64,000 nucleotides of DNA, taken from Litorilinea aerophila. GTDB lineage: Bacteria; Chloroflexota; Anaerolineae; Caldilineales; Caldilineaceae. A program made the position numbers and the translations under genes. Every line of letters begins with the position of its first letter. The first letter of the stretch is position 1. Positions 48,387 through 56,717 of the stretch are shown here, in pieces. Location: contig NZ_VIGC02000031.1 of NCBI RefSeq assembly GCF_006569185.2, positions 1 through 64,000 of the forward strand, read 5' to 3'. The notes under the pieces were generated by a model. The model worked only from the letters and a program-made list of their open reading frames with translations. It ran no database searches and was not told where the DNA came from.

Positions 48387-49037
48387 CTAGACCAGAGCTG
48401 GGGGAGGGACCGCTGGGGAGCGGCCCAGGTGCGTCTTGAGAAAAGCGACGGCCACGTGTACCGGGACGGCCACGCCCACCTCGGGGCCGTTCATCAGGGT
48501 GTTGAGGCCCACCAGCCGGCCCCGGCTGTCCAGCATGGGGCCGCCGGAATGGCCCGGTCGCAGGTGGAGGCTGGCCGCCACCCACTCCCGGCCGCTGTGG
48601 GCCAGCTCGGGCAGCTCCGAGCCGGTGCCGATGACCACCCCCACAGTGGCGCCCCCTGTGACGCCCCAGGGGAAGCCCAGGGAAAGCACCAGCTCCCCGG
48701 GCCGCAGGCGACGGGAGTCGGCCAGGGGGATGGCCGGCAGGCCGTGGGCCGACACCCGCAGCGCAGCCAGATCCAGGGAGGCATCCTGGGCCAGGATGCG
48801 AGCCGGCAAGGTGCGGCCGTCAGCCAGGACTACTTCTAGCGGAACATCGGCCCGCCCTCGAGGGCCAGCCACCACGTGGGCATTGGTCACGATGAGCCCT
48901 TCTGGATGCCAGATGGTGCCCGCGGCCGCGCCCCGGGGGCTGCCGGCTGGCCCGTGGCGGATCTGCACCAGGCTGGGGCGGACCCTGGCCACGATGGCAG
49001 CCAGCTCCTCACTGATGCGATTCAGCAGGTTGGCCAT
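48387..49037 (-). CDS. Trypsin-like serine protease (HtrA/S1C family) without PDZ domain
   Basis: About 216 residues, a bare chymotrypsin-fold domain. The catalytic triad is visible as His in TNAHVVAG, Asp in DASLDLAALRV and Ser in RPGHSGGPML. It begins with a short amphipathic helix (NLLNRISEELAAIVARV) and has no signal peptide or membrane anchor, so it should be cytoplasmic. The ATG at 49037 and a TTG two codons earlier both lie behind AAGGAGG. The protein is a paralogue of the next gene upstream, which has an added PDZ domain. The two lie on the same strand about 180 bases apart, with the LuxR-type regulator further upstream. Confidence 0.87.
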   Translation of the reverse strand: MANLLNRISEELAAIVARVRPSLVQIRHGPAGSPRGAAAGTIWHPEGLIVTNAHVVAGPRGRADVPLEVVLADGRTLPARILAQDASLDLAALRVSAHGLPAIPLADSRRLRPGELVLSLGFPWGVTGGATVGVVIGTGSELPELAHSGREWVAASLHLRPGHSGGPMLDSRGRLVGLNTLMNGPEVGVAVPVHVAVAFLKTHLGRSPAVPPPALV

Positions 49038-49214
49038 GGCCAACGATCCTCCTTGTGTGGTACGTCGTGTGGTACGTCGTAGAGCCCGGCAGGCGTAGGT
49101 CACGCATCCTTGCGTGACAGGGGTACCGGGAACTTCTGGCCCCCTTGCCCAGCCTCTCGGCCGGAGCTACAACGTGGCATCAATCCACCTGCTACAGTCT
49201 GCCGGGATTGACTC

Positions 49215-50129
49215 CTACGGGTGCTGGCCGATGGTCAGCGGCCGGCTCACCACCTGTCCTCCCCGCACCAACTCCACCTGGACTTCCCGGCCCACCTGGT
49301 CCCCCACCAGCAGGGCCTGCAGCTCCTCGATCCGGCCCAGGGGCTGGCCATCCAGGCGCACCAGAATATCGCCCTGGACCAGGCCGGCCTGGTCGGCGGG
49401 GCCGCCTGCTTCCACCGACAGGATCATCAGGCCGCTCTCCTGGCCGAGGGCCTGCTGCAAGGAAGCGGCCAGGCGCACCGGCTGGATGCCCACGCCCAGG
49501 TAGCCCCGGCGCACCCGGCCGTGGGCCAGCAGGCTCTCCACCGTCCGCTGCACGGTGGGCCAGGGGAGGGCCAGGCTCACGCCCCGGGCCAGGGCCGAGG
49601 AGTTGAGGCCAGCCAGGCGCCCATCCGCCGCGACCAGGGGCCCGCCGGAGAAGCCGGGGTACATGACCACGTCGGTCTGCAGGAAATGGTCCACCTGGCC
49701 GCCGGCGGCCGTACGCCACGGGCCACCTACCCCACTCACCACGCCCAGGGTCGCCTGGACCTGCTGGCCGGGACGGCCCAGGGCCAGAACCAGATGGCCC
49801 ACCCGCAGGTCATCCGGCTGCTCGACCCAGCGGGCCGGGGGAACCCCAGCGGGCTCCAGGCCGGTGCTGGCCACCCGCAGGACGGCCAGGTCGGTGCCCG
49901 GATCGCGGCCCACCAGGGTGGCCTCCACCGTGGCGCCGTCGGCCAGGCCAACGCGAATGCCCTCCTCTCGTTCCACCACATGATGGGCCGTGACGATGAT
50001 GCCCTCGGCCGACCAGACGATGCCGCTGGCCGGCAGGCGCCGTCGTGCCTCGACCCGGGCCACGCTGGGTCCCACGTCCGCCACCAGATCGGCCATGGCG
50101 TCGGATAGTTGCTGCAACAAGCTGGACAT
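49215..50129 (-). CDS. HtrA-like serine protease with PDZ domain
   Basis: A 304-residue protein. Residues 1-195 form the protease domain with the triad His in VTAHHVVE, Asp in DPGTDLAVLRV and Ser in YPGFSGGPLV. A C-terminal PDZ domain (about 205-295) has RRGYLGVGIQPV, GGPADQAGLVQGDILVRL and LDGQP. The N-terminus is an amphipathic helix like that of the downstream paralogue and has no signal peptide. This is unlike canonical periplasmic or membrane-anchored DegP/HtrA. It could serve cytoplasmic quality control. A LuxR-type regulator is encoded upstream on the same strand. Confidence 0.88.
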   Translation of the reverse strand: MSSLLQQLSDAMADLVADVGPSVARVEARRRLPASGIVWSAEGIIVTAHHVVEREEGIRVGLADGATVEATLVGRDPGTDLAVLRVASTGLEPAGVPPARWVEQPDDLRVGHLVLALGRPGQQVQATLGVVSGVGGPWRTAAGGQVDHFLQTDVVMYPGFSGGPLVAADGRLAGLNSSALARGVSLALPWPTVQRTVESLLAHGRVRRGYLGVGIQPVRLAASLQQALGQESGLMILSVEAGGPADQAGLVQGDILVRLDGQPLGRIEELQALLVGDQVGREVQVELVRGGQVVSRPLTIGQHP

Positions 50130-50179
50130 GTTTCGCTCCCTCTGTCTGAGAAGTCCGCACCAATACTACCGAAACTAAC

Positions 50180-50247
50180 GTAGGTCCCGGTTTCCACACC
50201 GGACGAGTTGTCACGTATGGACTGTCACGTATGGAAACGTGACCTAC
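50180..50247. repeat. Intergenic palindrome, family B copy 1
   Basis: GTAGGTC...TTTCCA near the start pairs with TGGAAA...GACCTAC at the end (50180-50186 and 50241-50247). The stretch GTAGGTCC-GTTTCCA-ACCGGAC-AG, followed by GTCACGTATGG, recurs at 60922-60960. It lies in the gap between the PDZ protease and the LuxR-type gene. Confidence 0.8.
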
Positions 50248-50375
50248 TTTGACCTCCGTTCGCCGGTAGAGCTTTCCTTGCGCTTCCCATTGTCGCGCAG
50301 AGGAAGATGGTCCACATCCCCCAAAGGGTGGGGAGGATCCTGGAAAAACGGCGGGGTGAAACGGAGGGAGAGAGG

Positions 50376-51059
50376 TCAGAGGAAGATCAGGCCGGCCCGG
50401 GTGGCCCGAACCACGGCTTCGGTGCGGCTCTGGACGCCTAGCTTGGAGAGGATGGCGTTGACGTGGAATTTGACGGTGTGCTCGCTGATCTGAAGCTCCC
50501 GGGCGATGGCCTTGTTGGCCAGCCCTTCGGCCATGAGCTGGAGGACCTCCAGCTCCCGAGGGGTGAGGGGCTCCAGCTCCTCGTCGCTGGGCCCGCCGGG
50601 GCGGAAGGGGAGGGATGGCGCCAGCCCGGGGGCCAGGACCCAGAGCCCCTGCCGGGCGGCAGCCAGGGCCGCCACCAGAGTCTGGACGTCCACGTTGCGG
50701 GGCAACAGGCTGTGGACACCGGCCTGCCAGGCTGAAGACGCCCACTCCGGCCCGGGTAGCAGAGCCACCACGGGCACGGCCGCCTCGGGGGCCACACCCC
50801 GGTTGAAATCGGCCAGGTGTTCCAGCCCCTCCTGGGGCTGCCAGCCCAGGTCCCAGAGCACCACGTCGGGATCCAGGGCCGCCACCGCCCCGTCCAGATC
50901 CTGCCGGCTGGCGTACTGGCCCACCACCTGCCAGCCGGGCTGGTCGGCCAGCAAGGTAGCCAGGCCGGCCCGGGCCAGGGGGTCATCGGCCACCAGCAAC
51001 AGGCGCCCATCCTGCAAATTGTCCACCCCTGGGAATGCCACCCGCCGCTCCTTGGTCAC
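50376..51059 (-). CDS. LuxR-family response regulator
   Basis: A 227-residue regulator. Residues about 18-135 form a receiver-like domain ([20 protein letters not shown]); the phospho-acceptor position is the Asp in DVVLWDLGW, but the second acidic pair at the start reads ADD. C-terminal residues about 158-222 form the LuxR/FixJ helix-turn-helix ([43 protein letters not shown]). No sensor kinase gene is adjacent. It is divergent from the peptide-import genes and upstream of the two HtrA-like proteases on the same strand. Control of either set is possible. Confidence 0.9.
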   Translation of the reverse strand: MTKERRVAFPGVDNLQDGRLLLVADDPLARAGLATLLADQPGWQVVGQYASRQDLDGAVAALDPDVVLWDLGWQPQEGLEHLADFNRGVAPEAAVPVVALLPGPEWASSAWQAGVHSLLPRNVDVQTLVAALAAARQGLWVLAPGLAPSLPFRPGGPSDEELEPLTPRELEVLQLMAEGLANKAIARELQISEHTVKFHVNAILSKLGVQSRTEAVVRATRAGLIFL

Positions 51060-51182
51060 GCTCGGGCGGAACCATCGCCCGCCGTCAACGACCCCTGCTG
51101 ATGAAGACCCACGTTGATGGTATGGTGGCCGAAAGGGGCTGTGCTGTCAGTCAGGGTACATCCCATCGATTCCAAGCAGAGC

Positions 51183-51211
51183 TGGACGGAGATCGACCAA
51201 GTCGGTATAAT
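51183..51211 (+). promoter_or_regulatory. Promoter of the peptide ABC transporter operon
   Basis: TGGACG (51183-51188) and a consensus TATAAT (51206-51211) with a 17-base spacer. The start near 51218 gives a leader of about 110 bases before the solute-binding protein gene. Confidence 0.65.
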
Positions 51212-51328
51212 GCAGCCATTGTGGCCACGCCATGTTGGCCCTGCTTCCCCCAGGCAGCGGCTATTCGGCCATCCTCCAACTTCGACAATCCGCTTGTTCA
51301 CTCATTTTTGCTCCATGGGAGGACGCTC

Positions 51329-52909
51329 ATGAGACATCACGTCAAAATGGTCCTGGTGGCGCTGGTAGTCCTGCTCCTGGTCTCTGCCTGCGCGGCACCC
51401 CCGCCCCCCCAGGCTGGAGCCCCGGCCAGCGGCGAAGAACAGTCGGCCGCCACGACCGAGGGTCCCCAGCCAGGCGGCACCCTGATCATCGGCAAGAGCA
51501 CAGAGGCCGTGGGGCTGGATCCCCACCTGGTGACGGCCCGCTCTTCGTTCGAGGTAATCGCCCAGGTCTACAACCAGCTGGTGGACCTGGACGAGGACTA
51601 CCTGCCCATCCCAGAATTGGCCGAAAGCTGGGAAAATCCAGACGACCTGACCTTCATCTTCCACCTGCGCCCGGATGTAAAGTTCCACAACGGCCGCACC
51701 CTGGTGGCCGAGGACGTCAAGTTCAGTTTCGAGCGCATCCAGGATCCAGCGGTGGCTTCTCCCTGGTCCTCCCAGTTGGAGCTCATCGAGCGTATCGAAA
51801 CGCCGGATGAGCGGACGGTGATCTTCCACCTGAGCCAGCCCTTTGGCGCCTTCCTCTCCACCATTGCCAGCACGTGGGCGGCCATTGTGCCGCCGGAGGA
51901 GGTGGAAGCCAACGGCGACCTGCAGCGGGTGATGGTGGGCACCGGGCCGTTCATGCTGGAGGAGTATGTGGAGGAGACGCGGACGGTGTTGCGGGCCAAT
52001 CCGGACTACTTCGAGGGGGCACCCCTGCTGGACGGCATCACCTACCTGATCATTCCGGACGAGGCAGCCCGGCTGGCGGCCCTGCGCACGGGCGAAATTC
52101 ACATGTCCGCCCTCAGCAACGCTGCGTCCGCCGGACTGGCCGCACGCAGCGAGGGAGTCTCCGTGGCCAGCCAGCAGACGACGGACTACTACCTGCTGGG
52201 GTTGAACACCCAACGGGCGCCCTTCGACGACGTGCGGGTGCGCCAGGCCCTGAGCCTGGCCATCGACCGCCAGGCCATCGTGGATTCGGTCTTCTTTGGC
52301 GAGGGCCTGGTCACCGGCCCCATTGTCCCCACTTTGGGGAAGTGGTCTGTGCCGCCGGAAGAGCTGCCCTTCTACCAGCCCGACGTGGAGCAGGCCAAGG
52401 CCCTGCTGGCCGAGGCCGGGTACCCGGACGGCTTTGAGACCACCATCACCGCCTCGCCCCGCTTCCCAGAGTTCACCAGCATCGCCCTGGTGATCCAGAA
52501 CCAGCTGAAGCAGATCGGCGTCACGGCCACCCTGGACCAGGTGGAGTGGGGTACCTTCATCCAGAAGTGGCGAGACCGGGACTTCGACACCTTCGTCAGC
52601 TACAACGGCAGCGGCAACGACCCGGATCGAGCCCTGTACCCCATGCTGCACACCGGTGGTTCGGTCAACGCCTTCCAGTTCAGCGACCCGGAAATCGACC
52701 GGATGCTGGAAGAAGCCCGCACCACCGTGGACCAGGAGGAGCGTATCCGCCTCTACCACGAGCTGGCCCAGGCTATTGCCCGGCAGGCGCCCCTGATCTT
52801 TTTGAACACCCGCACCGAATATGTGGCCCTGCGGGATAACGTCCGGGACTTCCACCTCTCTCCGGTGGACACCTATCGCTCTCTCAAACAGGTCTGGCTG
52901 GCGCCCTGA
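51329..52909 (+). CDS. ABC transporter substrate-binding lipoprotein, SBP_bac_5 (peptide/nickel) family
   Basis: A 526-residue family 5 solute-binding protein. The lipobox is LVSAC at the end of a 20-residue signal peptide, so it is lipid-anchored. A short Pro/Ala/Glu linker follows. The fold segments are visible: YNQLVDLDEDYLPIPELAESW, FHLRPDVKFHNGRTLVAEDVKFSF (in parts), VMVGTGPFMLEEYVE, DDVRVRQALSLAIDRQAI and a late NDPDRALYPMLHTGG. Family members bring di- and oligopeptides, nickel or sugars to a DppB/DppC-type permease. The ATG at 51329 follows GGGAGGA. The two permease genes follow; ATPase genes do not. Confidence 0.92.
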   Translation: MRHHVKMVLVALVVLLLVSACAAPPPPQAGAPASGEEQSAATTEGPQPGGTLIIGKSTEAVGLDPHLVTARSSFEVIAQVYNQLVDLDEDYLPIPELAESWENPDDLTFIFHLRPDVKFHNGRTLVAEDVKFSFERIQDPAVASPWSSQLELIERIETPDERTVIFHLSQPFGAFLSTIASTWAAIVPPEEVEANGDLQRVMVGTGPFMLEEYVEETRTVLRANPDYFEGAPLLDGITYLIIPDEAARLAALRTGEIHMSALSNAASAGLAARSEGVSVASQQTTDYYLLGLNTQRAPFDDVRVRQALSLAIDRQAIVDSVFFGEGLVTGPIVPTLGKWSVPPEELPFYQPDVEQAKALLAEAGYPDGFETTITASPRFPEFTSIALVIQNQLKQIGVTATLDQVEWGTFIQKWRDRDFDTFVSYNGSGNDPDRALYPMLHTGGSVNAFQFSDPEIDRMLEEARTTVDQEERIRLYHELAQAIARQAPLIFLNTRTEYVALRDNVRDFHLSPVDTYRSLKQVWLAP

Positions 52910-53035
52910 AAGCCCTCACGGCCCCGGGGAGGGATCCCCTGCCATCCCGGTTCCCCTCCCTGGGGCCACACATTTGGGTCTTCTCAGCCGCCGTGATTCC
53001 CATCGCTGCCATCGTCGCCTAAGGAATCGGTTGTC

Positions 53036-53995
53036 ATGTGGCACTACCTGCTGCGCCGCCTGCTCATCATCTTCCTGCCCACTCTGCTGGGCATCTCCGT
53101 CGTCGTCTTCGGAATCATGCACCTGATCCCGGGCAGCTTCGTGGATGTGCTGGTGGGCATTGGTACCGACATCACAGAGGAGCAGCGGGCCCGCCTGGTA
53201 CAGGCCTATGGGCTGGACAGGCCCCTGCCGGTCCAATACCTCTACTGGCTGGGCAACCTGGCCCGGGGAGACCTGGGTACCTCCCTGCGCACGGGGAAGC
53301 CCGTGCTGGCAGAGATCATAGGCCGTCTGCCGGTGACCCTGGAGGTGTCGGCCCTGGCCCTGCTCATGGCCCTGGCCCTGGCCATCCCCCTGGGGGTACT
53401 ATCGGCCGTTCGCCCCAACGGCGCCCTGGACCTGGTGGCCAGGGTGTTGGCGCTGGCGGGCCTGTCGGTCCCTAACTTCCTGCTGGGCACCCTGCTGATC
53501 TTGGCCGTTTCCCTCTACCTGCCCAATCGCTTTCCAACCACAGGCTACGTTCCCCTGTCAGAAGGGCTGGGGGCCAACCTGCGCTCCATCTTCCTGCCCT
53601 CGCTAACCCTGGCCCTGGCCCTGAGTGCCTCCCTCATGCGCATCACCCGGGCCTCCCTGGCCGAGACGTTGCACCAGGAGTACATCCGGGTGGCCCGCAG
53701 CAAAGGTCTACACGAAAGACGGGTTCTACTGGTCCACGCCCTGCGCAACGGCTTGATCCCGGTGATCACCCTTTTGGGGATCCACGTGGGCTACCTGTTG
53801 GGCGGCACGGTCATCGTGGAGGAAATCTTCTCCCTGCCGGGGATCGGCCGCCTGGCCCTCAACGCCATCTACCAGCGGGATTACCCCACCGTCCAGGGGA
53901 CCGTCCTCTTCATAGCGGTGGCCTTCGTCCTGGTGAACCTGCTCACCGACCTGGCCTACAGCCTCATCGACCCACGCATCCGCCTGGAACAGTGA
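53036..53995 (+). CDS. ABC transporter permease, DppB/OppB type
   Basis: A 319-residue inner-membrane permease with about six helices. It begins MWHYLLRRLLIIFLPTLLGIS, and the family N-terminal segment FGIMHLIPG is present. The EAA-loop region for contact with the ATPase is RITRASLAETLHQEYIRVARSKGL (in parts RASLAETLHQEY and RVARSKGL). It forms the channel with the DppC-type partner 10 bases downstream and receives substrate from the preceding binding protein. Length is normal. Confidence 0.93.
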   Translation: MWHYLLRRLLIIFLPTLLGISVVVFGIMHLIPGSFVDVLVGIGTDITEEQRARLVQAYGLDRPLPVQYLYWLGNLARGDLGTSLRTGKPVLAEIIGRLPVTLEVSALALLMALALAIPLGVLSAVRPNGALDLVARVLALAGLSVPNFLLGTLLILAVSLYLPNRFPTTGYVPLSEGLGANLRSIFLPSLTLALALSASLMRITRASLAETLHQEYIRVARSKGLHERRVLLVHALRNGLIPVITLLGIHVGYLLGGTVIVEEIFSLPGIGRLALNAIYQRDYPTVQGTVLFIAVAFVLVNLLTDLAYSLIDPRIRLEQ

Positions 53996-54005
53996 CGGCA
54001 ATCTG

Positions 54006-54851
54006 ATGAAAGCATTCCTCCGCTACCTGGTACAGCGCAATCGCATCGGTCTGGCCGGCGGGGCCATCTTTCTCCTGCTGGCCGCTATGGCCCTGGTACC
54101 GGGCTGGTTCGCGCCCCACGACCCCCTGGCCATGACACCGGCAGCCATGGCTCCCCCTGGCCCCGAATTCCCCCTGGGCTCGGACCGCTATGGGCGAGAC
54201 ATCCTGAGCCGGATTGTCTATGGCCTTCGGGTTTCCTTCAGCGTAGGCATTCTCGCCGTGGCCGTGGCAACCCTGGTGGGCAGTGCTCTGGGGATGGTGG
54301 CCGGCTACTTCGGTCGTGGCGTGGACTACCTGATCATGCGGGTCATGGACACCATCTTCGCCTTCCCCTCCCTGTTGCTGGCCATCGCCCTGGCTGCGGT
54401 GATGGGGGCGGGGCTGCCCAGCGTGATCGTGGCCATTGGCATCATCTACACGCCTATCTTCGCGCGGGTGGCCCGTGCGCCCACCCTGAGCGTCAAGGAG
54501 CAGGAGTTCGTCACCGCGGCCGTGGCCATTGGGGGCAGCAGCCCCCGCATCCTCTTCCGCCATGTGCTGCCCAACATCCTGACGCCCATCGTGGTGCAGA
54601 TGGCCCTCAGCCTCTCCAGTGCAGTCATCGTGGAAGCGGCCCTCAGCTTCCTGGGCCTGGGCGCGGTGCCCCCTACCCCCTCCCTGGGCTCCATGCTGAG
54701 CGAGGCCCGGGCCTTCATGGAGCTGGCGCCCTGGACAGTACTCTACCCCGGCCTGGCCCTGGCCGGGCTGGTATTGAGCGTCAACCTGCTGGGGGACGCG
54801 GTACAGGATCTGTTGGACCCCCATCACCGGGGCGAAGGGATTCAGGGGTAG
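54006..54851 (+). CDS. ABC transporter permease, DppC/OppC type
   Basis: A 281-residue partner permease. An N-terminal membrane helix (GGAIFLLLAAMALVPGWFAP) and the PLGSDRYGRDILSRIVYGLR segment mark the DppC/OppC class. The EAA loop is seen in VKEQEFVTAAVAIGGSSPRILFRHVLPN (in parts QEFVTAAVAIGGS and RHVLPN). It has six helices. No gene for the ATP-hydrolysing subunits (DppD/DppF) follows; the next gene is on the opposite strand 54 bases on. Confidence 0.93.
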   Translation: MKAFLRYLVQRNRIGLAGGAIFLLLAAMALVPGWFAPHDPLAMTPAAMAPPGPEFPLGSDRYGRDILSRIVYGLRVSFSVGILAVAVATLVGSALGMVAGYFGRGVDYLIMRVMDTIFAFPSLLLAIALAAVMGAGLPSVIVAIGIIYTPIFARVARAPTLSVKEQEFVTAAVAIGGSSPRILFRHVLPNILTPIVVQMALSLSSAVIVEAALSFLGLGAVPPTPSLGSMLSEARAFMELAPWTVLYPGLALAGLVLSVNLLGDAVQDLLDPHHRGEGIQG

Positions 54852-54904
54852 GGGAAGGCAGGATTGGAGCGGGTGGCAGGCTGGTGAGGTCCGTCAGGCT
54901 GCGC

Positions 54905-55555
54905 TCAGTGGCATTTGCATTCCACCGTCACTGTGCAGGAGGCCGTGGCTCTGGCCGTCAACGTATCCCAGAGGTAACCTTCATCCAGGGGATCACACTC
55001 AGACATGACCTCCGGACTGCCGATGGTCACCTGGGGCGTGCCGTTACAGGGTTCTCCATTGGCGCACTCTCCCTGACATCGATGTCGTGCCGCGTGATTT
55101 TTGGCCTCCTGGAGAACGATCTCCGTCGCCCTTGCCTCAGCGACGGCTTTCAACCGGGCGCAGGCTGCCCGTTCACGCCTGGAACCCGGTGTAAAGGCAA
55201 ACGACTCCGTTTCCTCGACCATCGCTTCAAAGGTCGTTCGGGCAGGCGGTGCGCCGCACTGCAGGACAATGCGCGGGGATGCGATTTCTTCGACCGTGAC
55301 TGGAGAGCCGCCGGTCTGAACCAGGGGGCCAACCTGAACGAGGGGGCCCACCTGCACCCCGGGACCTGCCTGGACGCCCGGTCCCACCTGAACACCACCC
55401 CCTTTGCCACCGGCCTGCCCGCCCGCCATGGCCCCCCTGGCAGCCATATGCTCGACCGCGGCCTGGGCCAGGAGCCTTGCGAATTCCCGGTGAAAGGTCA
55501 ATCGAATCTCTCTGGAGTCTGTCACAAAGTTATCAGTCCGGATCTCATCTTTCAT
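54905..55555 (-). CDS. Cys-rich protein with Gly-Val-Gln-Pro repeats, unknown function
   Basis: A 216-residue protein without a signal peptide or membrane segment. Residues about 48-85 are low complexity: GGQAGGKGGG, then five or six repeats of the form GVQVGPGVQAGP and LVQVGP. A segment AAPAR-like (QCGAPPARTTFEAMVEETE) follows. The C-terminal 70 residues hold eight cysteines (CARL, CQGECANGEPCNG, ECDP, CTVTVECKCH), suggesting metal binding or disulfides. The ATG has AAGGAGGG 11 bases upstream. Base composition around the gene is lower in GC than its neighbours. No family was recognised. Confidence 0.65.
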   Translation of the reverse strand: MKDEIRTDNFVTDSREIRLTFHREFARLLAQAAVEHMAARGAMAGGQAGGKGGGVQVGPGVQAGPGVQVGPLVQVGPLVQTGGSPVTVEEIASPRIVLQCGAPPARTTFEAMVEETESFAFTPGSRRERAACARLKAVAEARATEIVLQEAKNHAARHRCQGECANGEPCNGTPQVTIGSPEVMSECDPLDEGYLWDTLTARATASCTVTVECKCH

Positions 55556-55678
55556 GATATTCTTCTCCCTCCTTCTAAATTACCGATACGCTTCCATTTC
55601 CCATCGCTGAACCATCCCTTCTCAGCCCGGTGGAATGCCCGGGTAAAGCCGGAACAGGTTCATCGGATCATAGCGTGG

Positions 55679-56033
55679 CTAGAAGGCTGCCAGTCGGTCA
55701 TAGAACGATCTATAGGCCGCCGAATGCGTTTGTTTCTTCCCTTCGTTCATCAGCTCCTTCACATATACGGCGCGGGAGGCGTCGGGCCGCGGCGCTTCCT
55801 ACAGCTCCTGCGTCCCAACCAATGTTGGCCGCATCGGCGTCGGGGTCGGTCCAGATGGCAAAGGCGCTGAAGGAGAAGGCAGGATCTCGGCAGTACAGGG
55901 CCTCATGGCCACCGTGCCCCAGCTGCCGCAAAAAAGGGGGCCACCACCGCTTCACCTGACAGCGGCTGCGGTAACCTCTTGCGAATCTCCTCATTCTGCC
56001 TAGTGAAAGCTTGAGATCAGCTAGACGGGTCAT
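55679..56033 (-). pseudogene. Probable frameshifted gene remnant
   Basis: The 5' part (56033 to about 55800) reads as a plausible protein, for example RWWPPFLRQLGHGGHEALYC and SAFAIWTDPDADAANIG, but its frame then runs through unlikely Arg-rich residues to a stop at 55710. In the next frame the sequence reads PDASRAVYVKELMNEGKKQ and then THSAAYRSFYDRLAAF, ending at TAG 55679, with a TAG just before it. Both parts look protein-like, so one frameshift plus one stop may have broken a gene. No family was identified. The rest of the 770-base gap 55556-56330 shows no convincing gene. Confidence 0.4.
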
Positions 56034-56263
56034 CCTGTTGGCATACTGCCAGGGCTTGCCCGCGTTGGTGGAGTCGGGCGGGCTTCAGCCCCACCCGGGG
56101 CAACCCGATTTTATTTATACAGGAACGAGCCCCCATGTGCCAGACCATTTATTATTCAATTCCTGTTCAACTTCTGCTCATGGGAATCTGTCCATGGAGA
56201 AAAGAAGAAGATAAAGATCCCCTTCCCTACTGAATTCTTCTTGGAGAATGAGTCAGATGCAAC

Positions 56264-56300
56264 TAAAAAAATGGCCCTGGGCATCCGGCGTGCCCAGGGC
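56264..56300 (-). terminator. Intrinsic terminator of the GYD-domain gene
   Basis: A perfect 10-bp stem, GCCCTGGGCA with TGCCCAGGGC, and a 7-base loop, followed on the minus strand by CATTTTTTT. It starts 30 bases after the stop at 56331. Confidence 0.9.
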
Positions 56301-56330
56301 GATGGAATGAACACGGAGGAACTCTCGGCT

Positions 56331-56624
56331 TCACGGCAAGCCCTGGATGATGCGAGCCATTTCCTCTTCGCTAAAGCAACGCATGGTCAGGGTGCGGGTG
56401 TTGCCCTGCATCCCTGTGGCCAGCAGCAGCCGGGTCGCCACCTCTTCGTCCGGCGCCTCGAAGATGAACACGGCGTCGTAGGGGCCCTGAGTCCACCAGA
56501 CCCCGATTTTGCGGCCGCCCACAGCCTGGAGCGCTTCTTCCGCAGCTTTGGCGCGGTTGAGGGTCTCCTTGACGGTGCGCAGGCCCTGCTCCGTCCAGTT
56601 GATCAGGGTAATATAGGCTGGCAT
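56331..56624 (-). CDS. GYD domain protein
   Basis: A 97-residue protein matching the GYD family: PAYITLINWTEQGLRTVKET at the start, a central segment KIGVWWTQGPYDAVFIFEAP in which the family GxYD motif appears as QGPYDAV, and LTMRCFSEEEMARII at the end. The fold is a small ferredoxin-like alpha/beta domain, probably dimeric and cytoplasmic. The function of the family is unknown. Its start lies about 90 bases from the stop of the ion permease gene on the same strand. A strong terminator follows the gene. Confidence 0.88.
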   Translation of the reverse strand: MPAYITLINWTEQGLRTVKETLNRAKAAEEALQAVGGRKIGVWWTQGPYDAVFIFEAPDEEVATRLLLATGMQGNTRTLTMRCFSEEEMARIIQGLP

Positions 56625-56717
56625 CTGGGTTCTCCTTCCCTGGGGAAAACAACTGGGGGAAAGAAGTGCGTCACTCCTGCATGCATTATCGCGCCGGCTA
56701 TCGTACTATGTCAACCA

